DNA of 28,768 nt, from the IMG/VR virus record IMGVR_UViG_3300010430_000365, positions 1 through 28,768 of that record. One strand, written 5' to 3'. This DNA comes from a virus. Below, in pieces: positions 7,124 through 15,391 of the stretch (positions are counted from its first letter, which is position 1; the number at the start of each line of letters is the position of its first letter). The notes below the pieces were generated by a model. It was not told the origin of the DNA, did no database searches, and saw only the letters and a list, made by a program, of their open reading frames with translations. Made by a program: the position numbers and the translations under genes.

Positions 7124-7417
7124 GTGCTCCTCAGTGTTTCCCAATCAACCAACACTCGCGTCTACAACGAGGTTCCCTCGGGGGCGATCAATGACGCGAA
7201 CACGGTCTACACGACGGCGGCTGAGTTCGTCGACGGCGGGGAAACTGTCTATTTCAATGGAGTCAGGCAAATGGAGGGCGTTGGCTGCGATTATGTTCGC
7301 TCGGAATCTGGTGGAGTGGGCACGGGTTACGATACGATCACCTTTGCGGTTCCCCCTAGGGACCGGCCGGGTTCAAAGCCGGACGACGTAGTAACCATCG
7401 ATTATGATCCGGTTTAG
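7124..7417 (+). CDS. Small phage tail/fibre domain protein
   Basis: 97 residues from GTG 7124. AAGG is about 14 nt upstream, so the ribosome site is poor; a TATAGT hexamer at 7055-7060 could be its -10. The protein is almost entirely one widespread phage module, with the pattern EVPSGAINDANTVYTTA then V..GeTVYFNGVRQ.eG..cDY then G.g.dTITFAvPPr and a final D.v.iDYdPV. The same 'GAIDDANTVYT' motif appears inside the tail sheath insertion of this phage (near 23220). Free-standing copies usually belong to fibre or baseplate assemblies. It directly precedes the large structural gene at 7432 and is probably co-transcribed with it. Confidence 0.8.
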   Translation: MLLSVSQSTNTRVYNEVPSGAINDANTVYTTAAEFVDGGETVYFNGVRQMEGVGCDYVRSESGGVGTGYDTITFAVPPRDRPGSKPDDVVTIDYDPV

Positions 7418-7431
7418 GGAGAACTAACCTC

Positions 7432-9348
7432 ATGGCGCGGACATTCATTCGGCAAGACACTCAGGTCCGCAGTTCGGACGTTTACGACGATACCGTCACT
7501 GTAAGCGAGGCCAACTTCGAGACGAACCCGGGCCACATCGAGACTGACCTCAACAACCAGCGCTCGATGTTGTCGCACCTGCTCGACGTCCAGGCGGGCA
7601 ACTGGTGGGATCAGATCAGCACGCCCTCCACTTTGGAGGCGGGCACGCAGCGTGGTGTCAGCAACCTGAACGACGCGCTCCACTTGGTGGAGAAGAAGCG
7701 CGTGCTCAAGTGCGTGTGGAATCTCCACAACGTCGCTGTTCCTGCGGCGGTGGCCGCCACCGCGACGCTGACGAACGCTACCAACTTCATCGACACAGAG
7801 ACCGTCACCATCGACGGCAAGGTCTACCAGTTCCAAGCGGTCCTGACGAACGTCGACGGTAACGTCCAGATCGGCGGCACAGTCGCCCTCTCCCACGAGA
7901 ACCTGCGTCGAGCGATCAACCTCGATGGTGTGGCGGGCACCAACTACGCGACCGCGATGACATTGCACCCAACTGTGAGTGCAACCGACACAGCCACCAC
8001 CACCGTGGTGACGGCGAAGACGTCTGGAACAGCAGCGAACGCGATTGCGGTCAGTCAAGCCACCGCTACGGCGACCTGGGGCACTGCAACCCTGACCGGA
8101 GGCGCGGGCGACGCCGTGATCCTGGGCACAGGCGAGCTTCCCTCTGAACTGGTCGCCGCCGTCGGAGCAGTCACCAGCCTGGGCACCGTCGTTGCTACGC
8201 ACACCGGAACCTTCGGCGAGACCTCACTGGACGAGGTCGCCGGGTCCACCGCAATCAGTCCGAAGAACCTGCTTCAGATCGTCGACGGGGCGACCCGCGA
8301 CCCGATCCTGTCTGGTACTCAGCAGGTCTACGGTCTCCTGCAAGGTGAATCTGGCCTGGCCGATGGTGACACCATCGTGATCGGCACCCCGGACCGGGTT
8401 CAGATCAGCTTCGTCCGAATCAACGGCACTGGCGACGATCTGGAGGCCGTCCCGGCGTCCGACATTGGCGGCGAGACCATCGACTACTGCTCGGTCGAGC
8501 GTGTTCGCCTGGAAGACCTGAACGAGGCCGACTTCCTCGGTGGTGCCAACGTCGACGTCCCCTCTGGTTCCACCGTCACCCGGCAGGTGGCCTACGACAA
8601 CCAGGGTGTCACTCCGGTCGAGTTGACCACCAACGCGGACCTCGATCTCGCGGCTGGTATCGAATGGTCGATTCGTGACCTCACCGACGCTGATCTGTTC
8701 CGGATCATCGAAGGTAGCGGTGGCGGTAACTCGGAGATCAACATCCACTCGGGCGTCGACCTCTATGACAACGACGCTATCGACGTGGACTTCGCCTCTG
8801 GTGCCACGATCAACAGCGGTGGCACGCGGCCTATCGACATCGGGGTCAACGACGGTGTGATCGAGAGCACCGCAGGTGATCTCCGCATCATCGGCGCCGC
8901 CGAGATGTTCCTGGACGACGTCAACCAAACGACCTCTACATGGGCTCAGACCGACGGGATCAAGCTCTCCGACACCACCGCCGAGTGGGACGCCTTCGAG
9001 GTGGAGTTCGGCGAGGTCAGCCTCCTGAACGCCATCGTTCAGGCGAGCAACCAGGGCGGCATCGTCAAGACGTGCGCCAACGTCACCGTGACGACCAATG
9101 CTGACACTGACGTCTCTCTGAGCGACGGCAACCTAGACGCGGCCCTCGGTGATCTCTCGCAGGGTAACTTCGTCGACGATCACGACATCTACCTCAACGG
9201 TGCTCTGCTGCGAAGTGGTGCCAACGCTGCCGCAAACAACGACGTCTACCCGGGTACCGATTTGAACAACACAGCAGATGGACAACTCATGTTCGAGTTC
9301 GTCGTCAAGGTGAACGACGTGATCTGCGTCATCAACCGCGCTGCCTAA
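7432..9348 (+). CDS. Large tail fibre / appendage structural protein
   Basis: 638 residues; GGGAGA about 10 nt upstream of the ATG. The N-terminal 60 residues (MARTFIRQDTQVRSSDVYDD then ..L.NQRSMLSHLLD) resemble attachment segments of phage fibre proteins. Residues about 105-225 form a recognisable adhesin module: TETVTIDGKVYQFQ, GNVQIGGTVALSHENLRRAIN, GTNYATAMTLHPTVSA, TAKTSGTAANAIAVS, TLTGGAGD. The middle is Asp/Gly-rich beta sequence. The last 65 residues (hDIYLNGALLRSGANAAANNDVYPGTD..MFEFVVKVNDVICVI) match a C-terminal 'YLNG..L..G....DvY...fef.v..nDvI.vI' domain common to fibres of large phages. Low Lys and Cys content also fits an extracellular virion protein. It is likely a fibre or collar appendage. 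Confidence 0.88.
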   Translation: MARTFIRQDTQVRSSDVYDDTVTVSEANFETNPGHIETDLNNQRSMLSHLLDVQAGNWWDQISTPSTLEAGTQRGVSNLNDALHLVEKKRVLKCVWNLHNVAVPAAVAATATLTNATNFIDTETVTIDGKVYQFQAVLTNVDGNVQIGGTVALSHENLRRAINLDGVAGTNYATAMTLHPTVSATDTATTTVVTAKTSGTAANAIAVSQATATATWGTATLTGGAGDAVILGTGELPSELVAAVGAVTSLGTVVATHTGTFGETSLDEVAGSTAISPKNLLQIVDGATRDPILSGTQQVYGLLQGESGLADGDTIVIGTPDRVQISFVRINGTGDDLEAVPASDIGGETIDYCSVERVRLEDLNEADFLGGANVDVPSGSTVTRQVAYDNQGVTPVELTTNADLDLAAGIEWSIRDLTDADLFRIIEGSGGGNSEINIHSGVDLYDNDAIDVDFASGATINSGGTRPIDIGVNDGVIESTAGDLRIIGAAEMFLDDVNQTTSTWAQTDGIKLSDTTAEWDAFEVEFGEVSLLNAIVQASNQGGIVKTCANVTVTTNADTDVSLSDGNLDAALGDLSQGNFVDDHDIYLNGALLRSGANAAANNDVYPGTDLNNTADGQLMFEFVVKVNDVICVINRAA

Positions 9349-9381
9349 CAGGCGCGCAACGACATACCGGTGGGGTGAAAT

Positions 9382-9975
9382 ATGTCGATGGAGAAGTCTG
9401 AACTGAAGGCGGCGCTCGCACACTCTTTTGGGTGTGACGCCGATGATGACTTGGAGGCTGCCCAACGTGATGTGCTGCGCGCAACAGGTCGCGGGCAGGC
9501 AGCACAGATGATGGCAAACGAGATCACCAAGATCATCGCCAAGCTAGACGGTGACATGGAGTCTGAGGCGCCTCCGTTCCGCTCGTTGGAGGACCACTCG
9601 AAGGCCAAGTTCTACCTCGGGGCGTGCCTCGCACAAGCCGTCACGCTGGGGAAACAAAGCGACAACCTGCGCCTCCAGATGGAGGGGAAGGTGATGGCCT
9701 TCGAGCACACCGTCAAGAGGCTCGCCAAGATCAAGGAGGCGGAGGAACGCAAAGCGGTGGCGATCAGAGAGGCAGAGACATCTCCACCCGAAGCGGGCGA
9801 AGCACGACTGCCTGGAACCCATCCAGGGCCGTCGATTGCAACCCAGCGAAAGGCTGAGGCGGCAGAGGGCAAGAAGCGGACCAGCAAGCGCAAGTGCGGA
9901 AACTGTGGGGAGCCTGGTCATACGGCCCGCACCTGCAAAAAGAAGAAGAAGACAAAGAAGACGAAGAAGAGCTAG
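9382..9975 (+). CDS. Zinc-knuckle (CCHC) protein with coiled-coil and poly-lysine tail
   Basis: 197 residues; GGGGTGA lies about 4 nt before the ATG. Residues 1-80 are helical. Residues about 85-135 form a charged helix (coiled-coil-like, with ..KRLAKIKEAEERKAVAIREAE..). A flexible Pro/Gly/Ala segment follows. The C-terminus has a perfect C-x2-C-x4-H-x4-C knuckle (CGNCGEPGHTARTC) and then a run of Lys/Thr (KKKKKTKKTKKS). The arrangement of helix, basic linker, knuckle and lysine tail resembles nucleic-acid-binding proteins such as retroviral nucleocapsids. It is embedded between tail-fibre genes and its stop overlaps the next start (TAGTG). It could be an assembly factor that binds mRNA or DNA, or a minor virion protein; neither is proven. 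Confidence 0.85.
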   Translation: MSMEKSELKAALAHSFGCDADDDLEAAQRDVLRATGRGQAAQMMANEITKIIAKLDGDMESEAPPFRSLEDHSKAKFYLGACLAQAVTLGKQSDNLRLQMEGKVMAFEHTVKRLAKIKEAEERKAVAIREAETSPPEAGEARLPGTHPGPSIATQRKAEAAEGKKRTSKRKCGNCGEPGHTARTCKKKKKTKKTKKS

Positions 9976-11030
9976 TGGCGCGGACACCGGGCGTAAAGAT
10001 CTCCTATAACGAGGCGTTGGTCGATCCAACCGTCAACGACGACGTGTCCGAAGCATGGGACATCGGTTCGCGGTGGGTCAACACCGCGCTCGGTAGAGTT
10101 TGGTTCTGCGTAGATACCACCGCAGGCGCCGCCGTCTGGAAGGACGTCTCCGACGCCACAGCAGGCTCTCACCCCGTCACCCTAGACACTGTCGACCCAG
10201 CAGTCACAAACGATAGCAACTCTAGCTTCGCAGTCGGTGACCACTGGATCAACACGGCTGCTGTCCCAAGGCGCGCATGGCAGGCGACCGACGTCTCTGT
10301 GGGCGCGGCTGTTTGGAAGCGCGTCACAAACGTCAAGAACAACATCTCGACTGCTGAACCTCTGGTTACCGACGACGCGAACAGTGACTACGAGGTTGGT
10401 TCGCAGTGGTTCGAGTCGCAGTTGCAGGAACTCTATATCTGCACCGACGCCACGGTTGGGGCGGCTATATGGCTCCCAGCCGGGCAGGTCGGTTCCAGAG
10501 TCCTGCCCGGTGCCGTCCTGGTCGGCTCCATTCTCGACTACCCGTCCTCAGGAAGCGGATCCGCTAACCAAATCCAGTACGTCGCTGTTCGCCTTTTCAG
10601 TGGCCGAATCTACGACCGTATCGTCACCTTCGTCGACAGTGGTGGCACTGTTGGACGATTCGTGCAGGGAGGCGTTTACGACGTAGCCGATCCCGCCGTC
10701 TTCTCAAATCCGCTCAACCGGGTCGCCCAGACCGACGTCGTCGACACCAACATCACCCAGCCCGGCTACTACGAGATCCCTCTAACGGACGGGGCTGGAA
10801 CGCCGCAGACGTATTCGCCCCCGGTTACAGGTGTTTACTGGATCGCCTTCATTCAGAGCAGTAACGGCGTCAAGTTCGCAACCACTGTCCAGTTCCGGGC
10901 TGACTTCCTGGCGCGGCGAACCGAATCTGTCGGCAGTACGCTGCTGCCCGCTTCTCCTGGCGCTCTGACCAATCCGGCCTCCTCTATGATCTTGGTGGCC
11001 TTGCTTGAGCAAGGGATCGTGCTGCCATGA
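9975..11030 (+). CDS. Tail fibre protein with three WVN/GAAVW repeats (paralogue 1)
   Basis: 351 residues from the GTG at 9975-9977, which overlaps the previous stop (TAGTG). An earlier in-frame ATG at 9894 exists but would overlap the knuckle gene by 80 nt, so the GTG is preferred. Residues about 15-56, 72-115 and 124-166 are three copies of a phage collar/fibre repeat: DPtVNDD....w.iGsrWvNTa.g.vw.CvDtTaGAAVWk. The C-terminal 180 residues begin 'PGAVLVGSILDYPSSG', contain rtFvDSGG-like and 'GYYEIPLT' strands, and end 'SMILVALLEQ', consistent with a jelly-roll tip domain. The next gene is a diverged copy of the same architecture. Probably a host-binding fibre. Confidence 0.87.
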   Translation: MARTPGVKISYNEALVDPTVNDDVSEAWDIGSRWVNTALGRVWFCVDTTAGAAVWKDVSDATAGSHPVTLDTVDPAVTNDSNSSFAVGDHWINTAAVPRRAWQATDVSVGAAVWKRVTNVKNNISTAEPLVTDDANSDYEVGSQWFESQLQELYICTDATVGAAIWLPAGQVGSRVLPGAVLVGSILDYPSSGSGSANQIQYVAVRLFSGRIYDRIVTFVDSGGTVGRFVQGGVYDVADPAVFSNPLNRVAQTDVVDTNITQPGYYEIPLTDGAGTPQTYSPPVTGVYWIAFIQSSNGVKFATTVQFRADFLARRTESVGSTLLPASPGALTNPASSMILVALLEQGIVLP

Positions 11031-11983
11031 GCATTCCAGAGACCGATCTCAATAAGCTGGGGGACACCGTCTACACGGAGCCGGCCACCGGCACAGCCAT
11101 TCCTTCTCTGCCTGCTGTTGATGGACGCCAGGTCGTTGGTCGAATCAACGTCGCCGCCATCGATCCTGTTGTGGGAGACGACAACACGTTGGGCTACGCC
11201 CCCGGACTTCGCTGGGTGAACACCACGAGTCCAGTCAAGAGCTACGTCTGCGTGGACGCCTCTACAGGAGCAGCAATCTGGATCCGCGAAGGCAACATCA
11301 AGATCAACATCATCACGTCGAATCCGAGCATCACGAACGACGACACAGAGGACTACGAGGTTGGCTCGGTCTGGATCAACACAGACAACGGGAGCACGTT
11401 CGTAGCGACCAGCGTGGCCACGGGGGCGGCGGTCTGGAAGACAGCAGCGGAGAGTGGCGGTGGAGGTGCGTCCTCTGCCGTGAACCCGGGCGAACTCATG
11501 TTCGGCACGCTGCTCGACTACCCGGCGGCTGGTAACGTCACCTCTGGCACCGTCTTCTTCCTTCGCTTGAAGCTCAACGCCGGTCTCGTCGTCAGCGACA
11601 TGCGAACCTTCATAGATTCCGGTGGGAGCGGGTCTCGCGAGCTACGGATGGGCCTATACACGCAGACCGACCCGACAAGCGAAACTGGGGAACCTGCTAC
11701 CCGTGTGAGACAGACAGCCTCAGTTGTCACCACCGGCTTGAGCGGAACGTTTCACACAGAACCATTTATCGGTGGCAACTACACGATTGCCACGACCGGC
11801 TTCTACTGGGTCGCCATCGTTTCTGACTCCACGTCGTTGAAGTTCGCAGTCAGCGCTGTGGCTCGCTCGAACTTCCTGCCTGTTCGTCAGGAATCTGGAT
11901 CAGGAACCAACCTGCCCGCTACGGTCGGCACGCTGCTGAACCCGGTTAGCTCGATTCTCTACATCGCTGCCGTGGAGGCATAG
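11027..11983 (+). CDS. Tail fibre protein with two WVN/GAAVW repeats (paralogue 2)
   Basis: 318 residues; its ATG overlaps the upstream stop (ATGA). After a 40-residue lead-in it has two of the repeats found three times in its neighbour: DPVVGDDNtlgYapGLRWVNTT..yvCVDAStGAAIW (about 44-85) and NPSITNDDtedYevGSVWINTD..fvATSVAtGAAVW (about 96-138). A Gly/Ser linker follows, then a jelly-roll-like C-terminal domain matching paralogue 1 throughout (PGELMFGTLLDYPAAG, MRTFIDSGGSGSREL, tGFYWVAIVSDST, SSILYIAAVEA). Tandem duplication followed by divergence in repeat number is clear. The two may form alternative or successive receptor-binding units. Confidence 0.87.
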   Translation: MSIPETDLNKLGDTVYTEPATGTAIPSLPAVDGRQVVGRINVAAIDPVVGDDNTLGYAPGLRWVNTTSPVKSYVCVDASTGAAIWIREGNIKINIITSNPSITNDDTEDYEVGSVWINTDNGSTFVATSVATGAAVWKTAAESGGGGASSAVNPGELMFGTLLDYPAAGNVTSGTVFFLRLKLNAGLVVSDMRTFIDSGGSGSRELRMGLYTQTDPTSETGEPATRVRQTASVVTTGLSGTFHTEPFIGGNYTIATTGFYWVAIVSDSTSLKFAVSAVARSNFLPVRQESGSGTNLPATVGTLLNPVSSILYIAAVEA

Positions 11984-11984
11984 C

Positions 11985-12356
11985 ATGGCGATGCTGCCAG
12001 ATCGTCAAGGACTCTACGACATGCCATTCACCAAGGTGGTGGTGGTGTCGTCCTCCTACTTTGCCGCGAATGCGTTCATGTTCCATGGCTCTGATGAGGT
12101 CGGTATCCCAAAGACGATCTGCACCATTTGCGGCATCATCGATGCCGTCACATTCGATGTAAGGGTCTATGACGTCACGAACAATGCGGTGATCGCAGAG
12201 CTAACGGGGAAGTCCGACGCTTACCCGACATGCCTCGATATGGGGACGTTGGCTAACATCCCGCAGATGAAAGCCATTTGGGAGGTTCAAATCCGTAGAG
12301 CGTCTGGCGGTGGACAAAAAGAAGTCGCCGTGGCCTCCCTACACATGGAGTTTTAG
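11985..12356 (+). CDS. Small beta-sandwich virion-like protein
   Basis: 123 residues; one base separates it from the previous stop. The sequence alternates beta strands (TKVVVVSSSYFAANAFMF, AVTFDVRVYDVTNNAVIAEL, KAIWEVQIRRAS, EVAVASLHMEF) in the pattern of a single beta-sandwich. It has a C-T-I-C pair near residues 47-50 that is unlikely by itself to bind metal. The closing strands resemble those of the neighbouring fibre tips, so it may be a small cap or accessory to the fibres. Family not recognised. Confidence 0.75.
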   Translation: MAMLPDRQGLYDMPFTKVVVVSSSYFAANAFMFHGSDEVGIPKTICTICGIIDAVTFDVRVYDVTNNAVIAELTGKSDAYPTCLDMGTLANIPQMKAIWEVQIRRASGGGQKEVAVASLHMEF

Positions 12357-12359
12357 CTC

Positions 12360-13424
12360 GTGGCTGCAAAGCAATACAAGATTTACTGCGAGACAGACTC
12401 TAAGTGGGAGACATGGCTCCTCGATGAGGATGCTCCAGCACCTACCACTTGTCCTACTGATACCGGACACACCGTCACCGGTGGCTCTGTGGCAGAGGTG
12501 CGGACCATCGGAATGGGCGACGTCGTCGTCACCAACACCCCAGGCGTCCAGATGCGTAAGCCAGACGGCCTGACCCACGGGCGGGTCTACGGGTTCTCAG
12601 TCAATTTCTGCGACAAGACCACCTGGTATCACAACGCGCCTGAGGTGGCGGACGAAGCTGTGGGAACCGGAGACGGGGCCCAGGTTACATGGCCCTTGGC
12701 GCACGGCACCGACACCCACGCGGACGAGCGGATTATCGACCTCTCACACGGAAAGCTCTCAGAAGAGAACAACATTCCGAACCCGGCGGGCACCTTCCGG
12801 GAGATGGGCAATGGATACGGCGCTACGTTGGCTGCGACCCTGAGCGGCTACGTTCCCATCGTCAAGGTGAACGGCGTCGAGTTGACTGAGCGTCCCTATG
12901 GGGACGCCAGCGGTAGCGACTACACCGTCGACTACGTCACCGGCGAGATCACGTTCATGGTGGCGCCTCCGGACACGCACGCGATCACCGCGACTTACTA
13001 CTACGCCGCTGCCACAGACGTTGCTTGCTCAATCGTCGTTCCGGAGGCTGGCAAGAAGTATCAGATCGACCGGGTCGAGATCCAATCGACGCCTGATTCT
13101 TGCCCCATGACCGACATCGTCATGAACGTCTACGCTGGCGCTGCGCCCCCGAACGGCTTTCCGATTGCCCGCCCTACGATCATCAAGAACGTCACGGACA
13201 TCGTGAACTGGGCCTACGGCGCTCGACCGCAGATTCCCGCGCAGGGCGGAGCTAACGCTCGTGCGCTCGACACCGCCGTCAACATCCACCAAGTTCGCTA
13301 CGCGTCCTCGATCCCACTCCTGTCGAGCATGGCGATGTATATGCAGGTCCATCTTGCTGGACCAGTCGAGTTCGACGGGACGTGGGCCACCATCGTAATC
13401 TACGGAATCGAAGAGGCAGAGTAG
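12360..13424 (+). CDS. Phage tail/baseplate-type structural protein
   Basis: 354 residues from a GTG 4 nt after the previous stop; TGGAG in the end of the upstream gene serves as SD. The N-terminus carries a small module common in large-phage structural proteins: YKIYCETDSKWETWLL..APTTCPTDTGHTVTGGSVAEV, with two Cys about 20 residues apart. The middle contains two strand-turn modules (VTWPLAHGTDTHADERIID and VKVNGVELTERPYGDASGSD.TVDYVTGEITFMVAPP), the second being the same 'DY.TGeItF..aPp' motif found in the tail sheath insertion. The C-terminal 140 residues are a beta-sandwich with 'KYQIDRVEIQSTPDSCPMTD'. A virion appendage or baseplate component is likely. Confidence 0.83.
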   Translation: MAAKQYKIYCETDSKWETWLLDEDAPAPTTCPTDTGHTVTGGSVAEVRTIGMGDVVVTNTPGVQMRKPDGLTHGRVYGFSVNFCDKTTWYHNAPEVADEAVGTGDGAQVTWPLAHGTDTHADERIIDLSHGKLSEENNIPNPAGTFREMGNGYGATLAATLSGYVPIVKVNGVELTERPYGDASGSDYTVDYVTGEITFMVAPPDTHAITATYYYAAATDVACSIVVPEAGKKYQIDRVEIQSTPDSCPMTDIVMNVYAGAAPPNGFPIARPTIIKNVTDIVNWAYGARPQIPAQGGANARALDTAVNIHQVRYASSIPLLSSMAMYMQVHLAGPVEFDGTWATIVIYGIEEAE

Positions 13425-13453
13425 GACCGGAGGTTCGGTAGACTGGGTGAGGT

Positions 13454-13996
13454 ATGGACTGCCGAGAGATCGAATACAACGACGTTGAGCCCATCGTCGT
13501 CAGCACGGGTAAGACCGGGCAGGCGGTCACGATCCGTATTTGCCGGACCTCCGACGACTTCTTCCTGGACTGGAGCGACAACGTCTTCAAGACCGTGGCC
13601 TCAGTCACAACGCTCGATCAGGCCCTCACGGAGAAGGACGCGACGAACGCTCCAGGGATCTACAAGCTCACCTCTGTGAGCCACCCAGTCGGCCTGGACA
13701 CATCGATCCTGACCGTCCTCGACCCGACGACAGACGACTCACTGGTCGTCATGCCCACCGCTCTCTCGCCGAAGCGCACTGTCGAGGCGGGCGAGATCAA
13801 GCTGAAATGCCTGATCGACGGCTGCGTGAACCGCAAGACGGTCCTCTCGCGCGTCAATGCCATGGTAGTAGGCGATGTGACGCTTACGCCGGCTCCGGCC
13901 CCGTGTCCCACGGTTGACGCCGCCTACGCCGACGAGAAGGGCAATCTGCTCTTCACGACGCACAACACGGGTGGGGCCAGGACAACGACGCCGTAA
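13454..13996 (+). CDS. Phage fibre-associated protein with Ig-like N-terminal domain
   Basis: 180 residues; the ATG follows GGTGAGG closely. Residues about 15-75 match a widespread phage Ig-like pattern: TGKTGQAVTIRICRTSDDFFLDWSDNVFKT, ALTEKDATNAPGIYKL. In other phages this domain is attached to fibre or baseplate parts. The second half is beta-rich with four Cys and ends in a Thr/Pro-rich tail. Its stop overlaps the next start (TAATG). It probably belongs to the tail-tip assembly with the flanking genes. Confidence 0.8.
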   Translation: MDCREIEYNDVEPIVVSTGKTGQAVTIRICRTSDDFFLDWSDNVFKTVASVTTLDQALTEKDATNAPGIYKLTSVSHPVGLDTSILTVLDPTTDDSLVVMPTALSPKRTVEAGEIKLKCLIDGCVNRKTVLSRVNAMVVGDVTLTPAPAPCPTVDAAYADEKGNLLFTTHNTGGARTTTP

Positions 13997-14295
13997 TGGC
14001 TACCTTGCCAGCAGCGCCGTCTGACTGCACCTTCGACTCTCTGGGTCTATTCACCCACGGTCAATTCCGGTGCTTCCAGAGCCAGAACGCGTGCCTATCT
14101 CTCTTCACCCACGGTGAGTTCCCAAGAGGACTCGCTGACGTCGCTGTAGGCGGTCCTGGGGGTCAACCTCCAGGTGTTGGCAATGCGCGCCAGCAGCGGC
14201 GCTACAAGCCTCCTGTGGAGGTCGTCTACGTCTGTGACGACGAAGAGGCGATCATCCTGTCGCTCCTCTTGGCTGAGGACGACGAATGGTGGTAA
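13996..14295 (+). CDS. Small hypothetical protein with duplicated LFTHG motif
   Basis: 99 residues, translationally coupled to the upstream gene (TAATG). It contains two copies of a short motif: 'LGLFTHGQFRC' near residue 17 and 'LSLFTHGEFPRG' near residue 35. A Gly/Pro/Gln-rich linker (VGGPGGQPPGVGNARQQRR) follows, then an acidic tail ending ILSLLLAEDDEWW. No known family is recognised. The motif pair may be a small binding or trimerisation element. It ends exactly where the convergent minus-strand gene ends. Confidence 0.75.
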   Translation: MATLPAAPSDCTFDSLGLFTHGQFRCFQSQNACLSLFTHGEFPRGLADVAVGGPGGQPPGVGNARQQRRYKPPVEVVYVCDDEEAIILSLLLAEDDEWW

Positions 14296-14301
14296 CTACC
14301 A
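14290..14301. other. Palindromic junction of abutting convergent stops
   Basis: The plus gene ends TGG TAA at 14295 and the minus gene ends TGG TAG at 14296. Together they make TGGTA-AC-TACCA, an inverted repeat centred on the junction. It has the same geometry as the junction at 5363/5364. No T-run follows. Confidence 0.5.
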
Positions 14302-14610
14302 GGCGAAGATCCTGAATGCCGCGCCTGTCGTCCCTGTGATGTAGATCCGCCGCTCTCGACGGAAGTCCTGCGTCAGGGGCTCGTTGCCAACGAGAATTCC
14401 ATGAGGAGTGCCGGTGCCAGGATCCGGACTCCAGCGGAAAGAGAGAGCGGTGCCGGCGTCGTTGAGGATCTGCACCGTCTTAGACACGAACGGCGTACCG
14501 TCGTCCGCATCGATGAAGATGTGCTCGTTGGCCGCGAAGCCACCAGCGACGATGGTCCCACTGAAGAAGAAGTTGTAGCTGCGAACGCTAGTGTTACCCG
14601 TGCCGGCCAT
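14296..14610 (-). CDS. Small beta-barrel virion-like protein
   Basis: 104 residues with a perfect AGGAGG 7 nt before the ATG and 3 nt after the stop of the upstream minus-strand gene. Sequence blocks: SVRSYNFFFSGTIVAGGFAANEHIFIDADDG, then KTVQILNDAGTALSFRWSPD, then RRERRIYITGTTGAAFRIFAW. This order of strands with 'iln..gTaLsFRws' and 'rriyItGttGAaFrI.a' resembles small phage beta-barrel components such as decoration or baseplate accessory proteins. It shares a two-gene minus-strand unit with the baseplate-like protein at 14614, read from the promoter at 15363-15391. Confidence 0.78.
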   Translation of the reverse strand: MAGTGNTSVRSYNFFFSGTIVAGGFAANEHIFIDADDGTPFVSKTVQILNDAGTALSFRWSPDPGTGTPHGILVGNEPLTQDFRRERRIYITGTTGAAFRIFAW

Positions 14611-14613
14611 AAC

Positions 14614-15342
14614 TTAGCCTCCTGTGAACGGACGATCCGAGAGGCCCCGGAATCGGTACTTGTTGCCCTCGGTCTCGAAGTCGTCTCGGCCGATGAACTT
14701 GACCTTGGTCGAATTGGATTGACCACCACCGCCAGCGCCTTGGACGATCTCACTGAAGGTCAGAGTTACAGTGGCGACCCGGATCTCTCCGTTTGGGAAC
14801 CAGGACTCAATGGTGATCGGCGCCGACTTCAAGATCACTCGAATGAGGTCCGAAGATCCGCCCAACTTGGTGTTGGGGAACACCAGGGTCAGGATCTTGG
14901 GAGGCTCTGTCTCACCAAGCCGACCGCCTTCTGAATACTTGGGCATCATCCAGGACCGGATCTTGGAGAGCGCAGCAGAGACGTTGACCGTGAACGGCGC
15001 TGAAGGCACCGAAGTGAATGTGGTATTGGCTGTGATGTTCGTGCCGCCATCGAGGTCGTTGGCTAAATTCAACTCGGCGGTGAAGATCGCCTCGAACGTG
15101 ATCGTGCGCCCACGCCCTCCAACCCACTGGTAGACCGGGTGAGAGCCGCCAGGAATCGAGTGCTCAGCGTATTCGACGCCATAGTCGTCCGAAAGCGAGC
15201 CCGGCCAGTATTGAAAGAAGAGAGACTGCTGCTGGGCGATCTGCTGCTTTCCCTTGGCCCCCATAATGGCACCGTCGTTCGTCGGGAACAGATAGCACCT
15301 TTGAGGTGCCTGGTCCTGCAAACTGTCTTGTGTCGTGCCCAT
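14614..15342 (-). CDS. Baseplate / contractile-injection tube-type protein (putative)
   Basis: 242 residues; GGAG lies 7 nt before the ATG. The order of blocks fits the N-terminal domain of CIS tube/LysM baseplate proteins (Afp7- or T4 gp53-like): 'LFFQYWPGSLSDDYGVEY', then 'PVYQWVGGRGRTITFEAIFTAEL', a helix 'VSAALSKIRSWMMPKYSEGG', then 'PPKILTLVFPN', 'SDLIRVILKSAPITIESWFPNGEIRVATVTLTFSEI'. In that family the domain links the inner tube to the baseplate hub. No LysM domain is visible, since the protein ends about 35 residues after the last strand. Baseplate assignment is by pattern recognition and is plausible, not certain. Confidence 0.65.
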   Translation of the reverse strand: MGTTQDSLQDQAPQRCYLFPTNDGAIMGAKGKQQIAQQQSLFFQYWPGSLSDDYGVEYAEHSIPGGSHPVYQWVGGRGRTITFEAIFTAELNLANDLDGGTNITANTTFTSVPSAPFTVNVSAALSKIRSWMMPKYSEGGRLGETEPPKILTLVFPNTKLGGSSDLIRVILKSAPITIESWFPNGEIRVATVTLTFSEIVQGAGGGGQSNSTKVKFIGRDDFETEGNKYRFRGLSDRPFTGG

Positions 15343-15362
15343 GATCGCTCCGCTTACCTGCG

Positions 15363-15391
15363 ATTATGTCATGGTAAGTCGGGACTTGCGC
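15363..15391 (-). promoter_or_regulatory. Extended -10 promoter for the minus-strand baseplate pair
   Basis: On the minus strand CATAAT (15368-15363) is preceded by TG one base upstream, and GCGCAA (15391-15386) lies 17 nt upstream. Between them TTAC sits at the same position as in the promoter at 3910-3938. The 4-bp arms AAGT and ACTT around CCCG form a small dyad in the same place as AACC/GGTT in the other promoter. The expected transcript start is near 15356, 14 nt before the ATG at 15342, just leaving room for its GGAG site. Confidence 0.65.
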
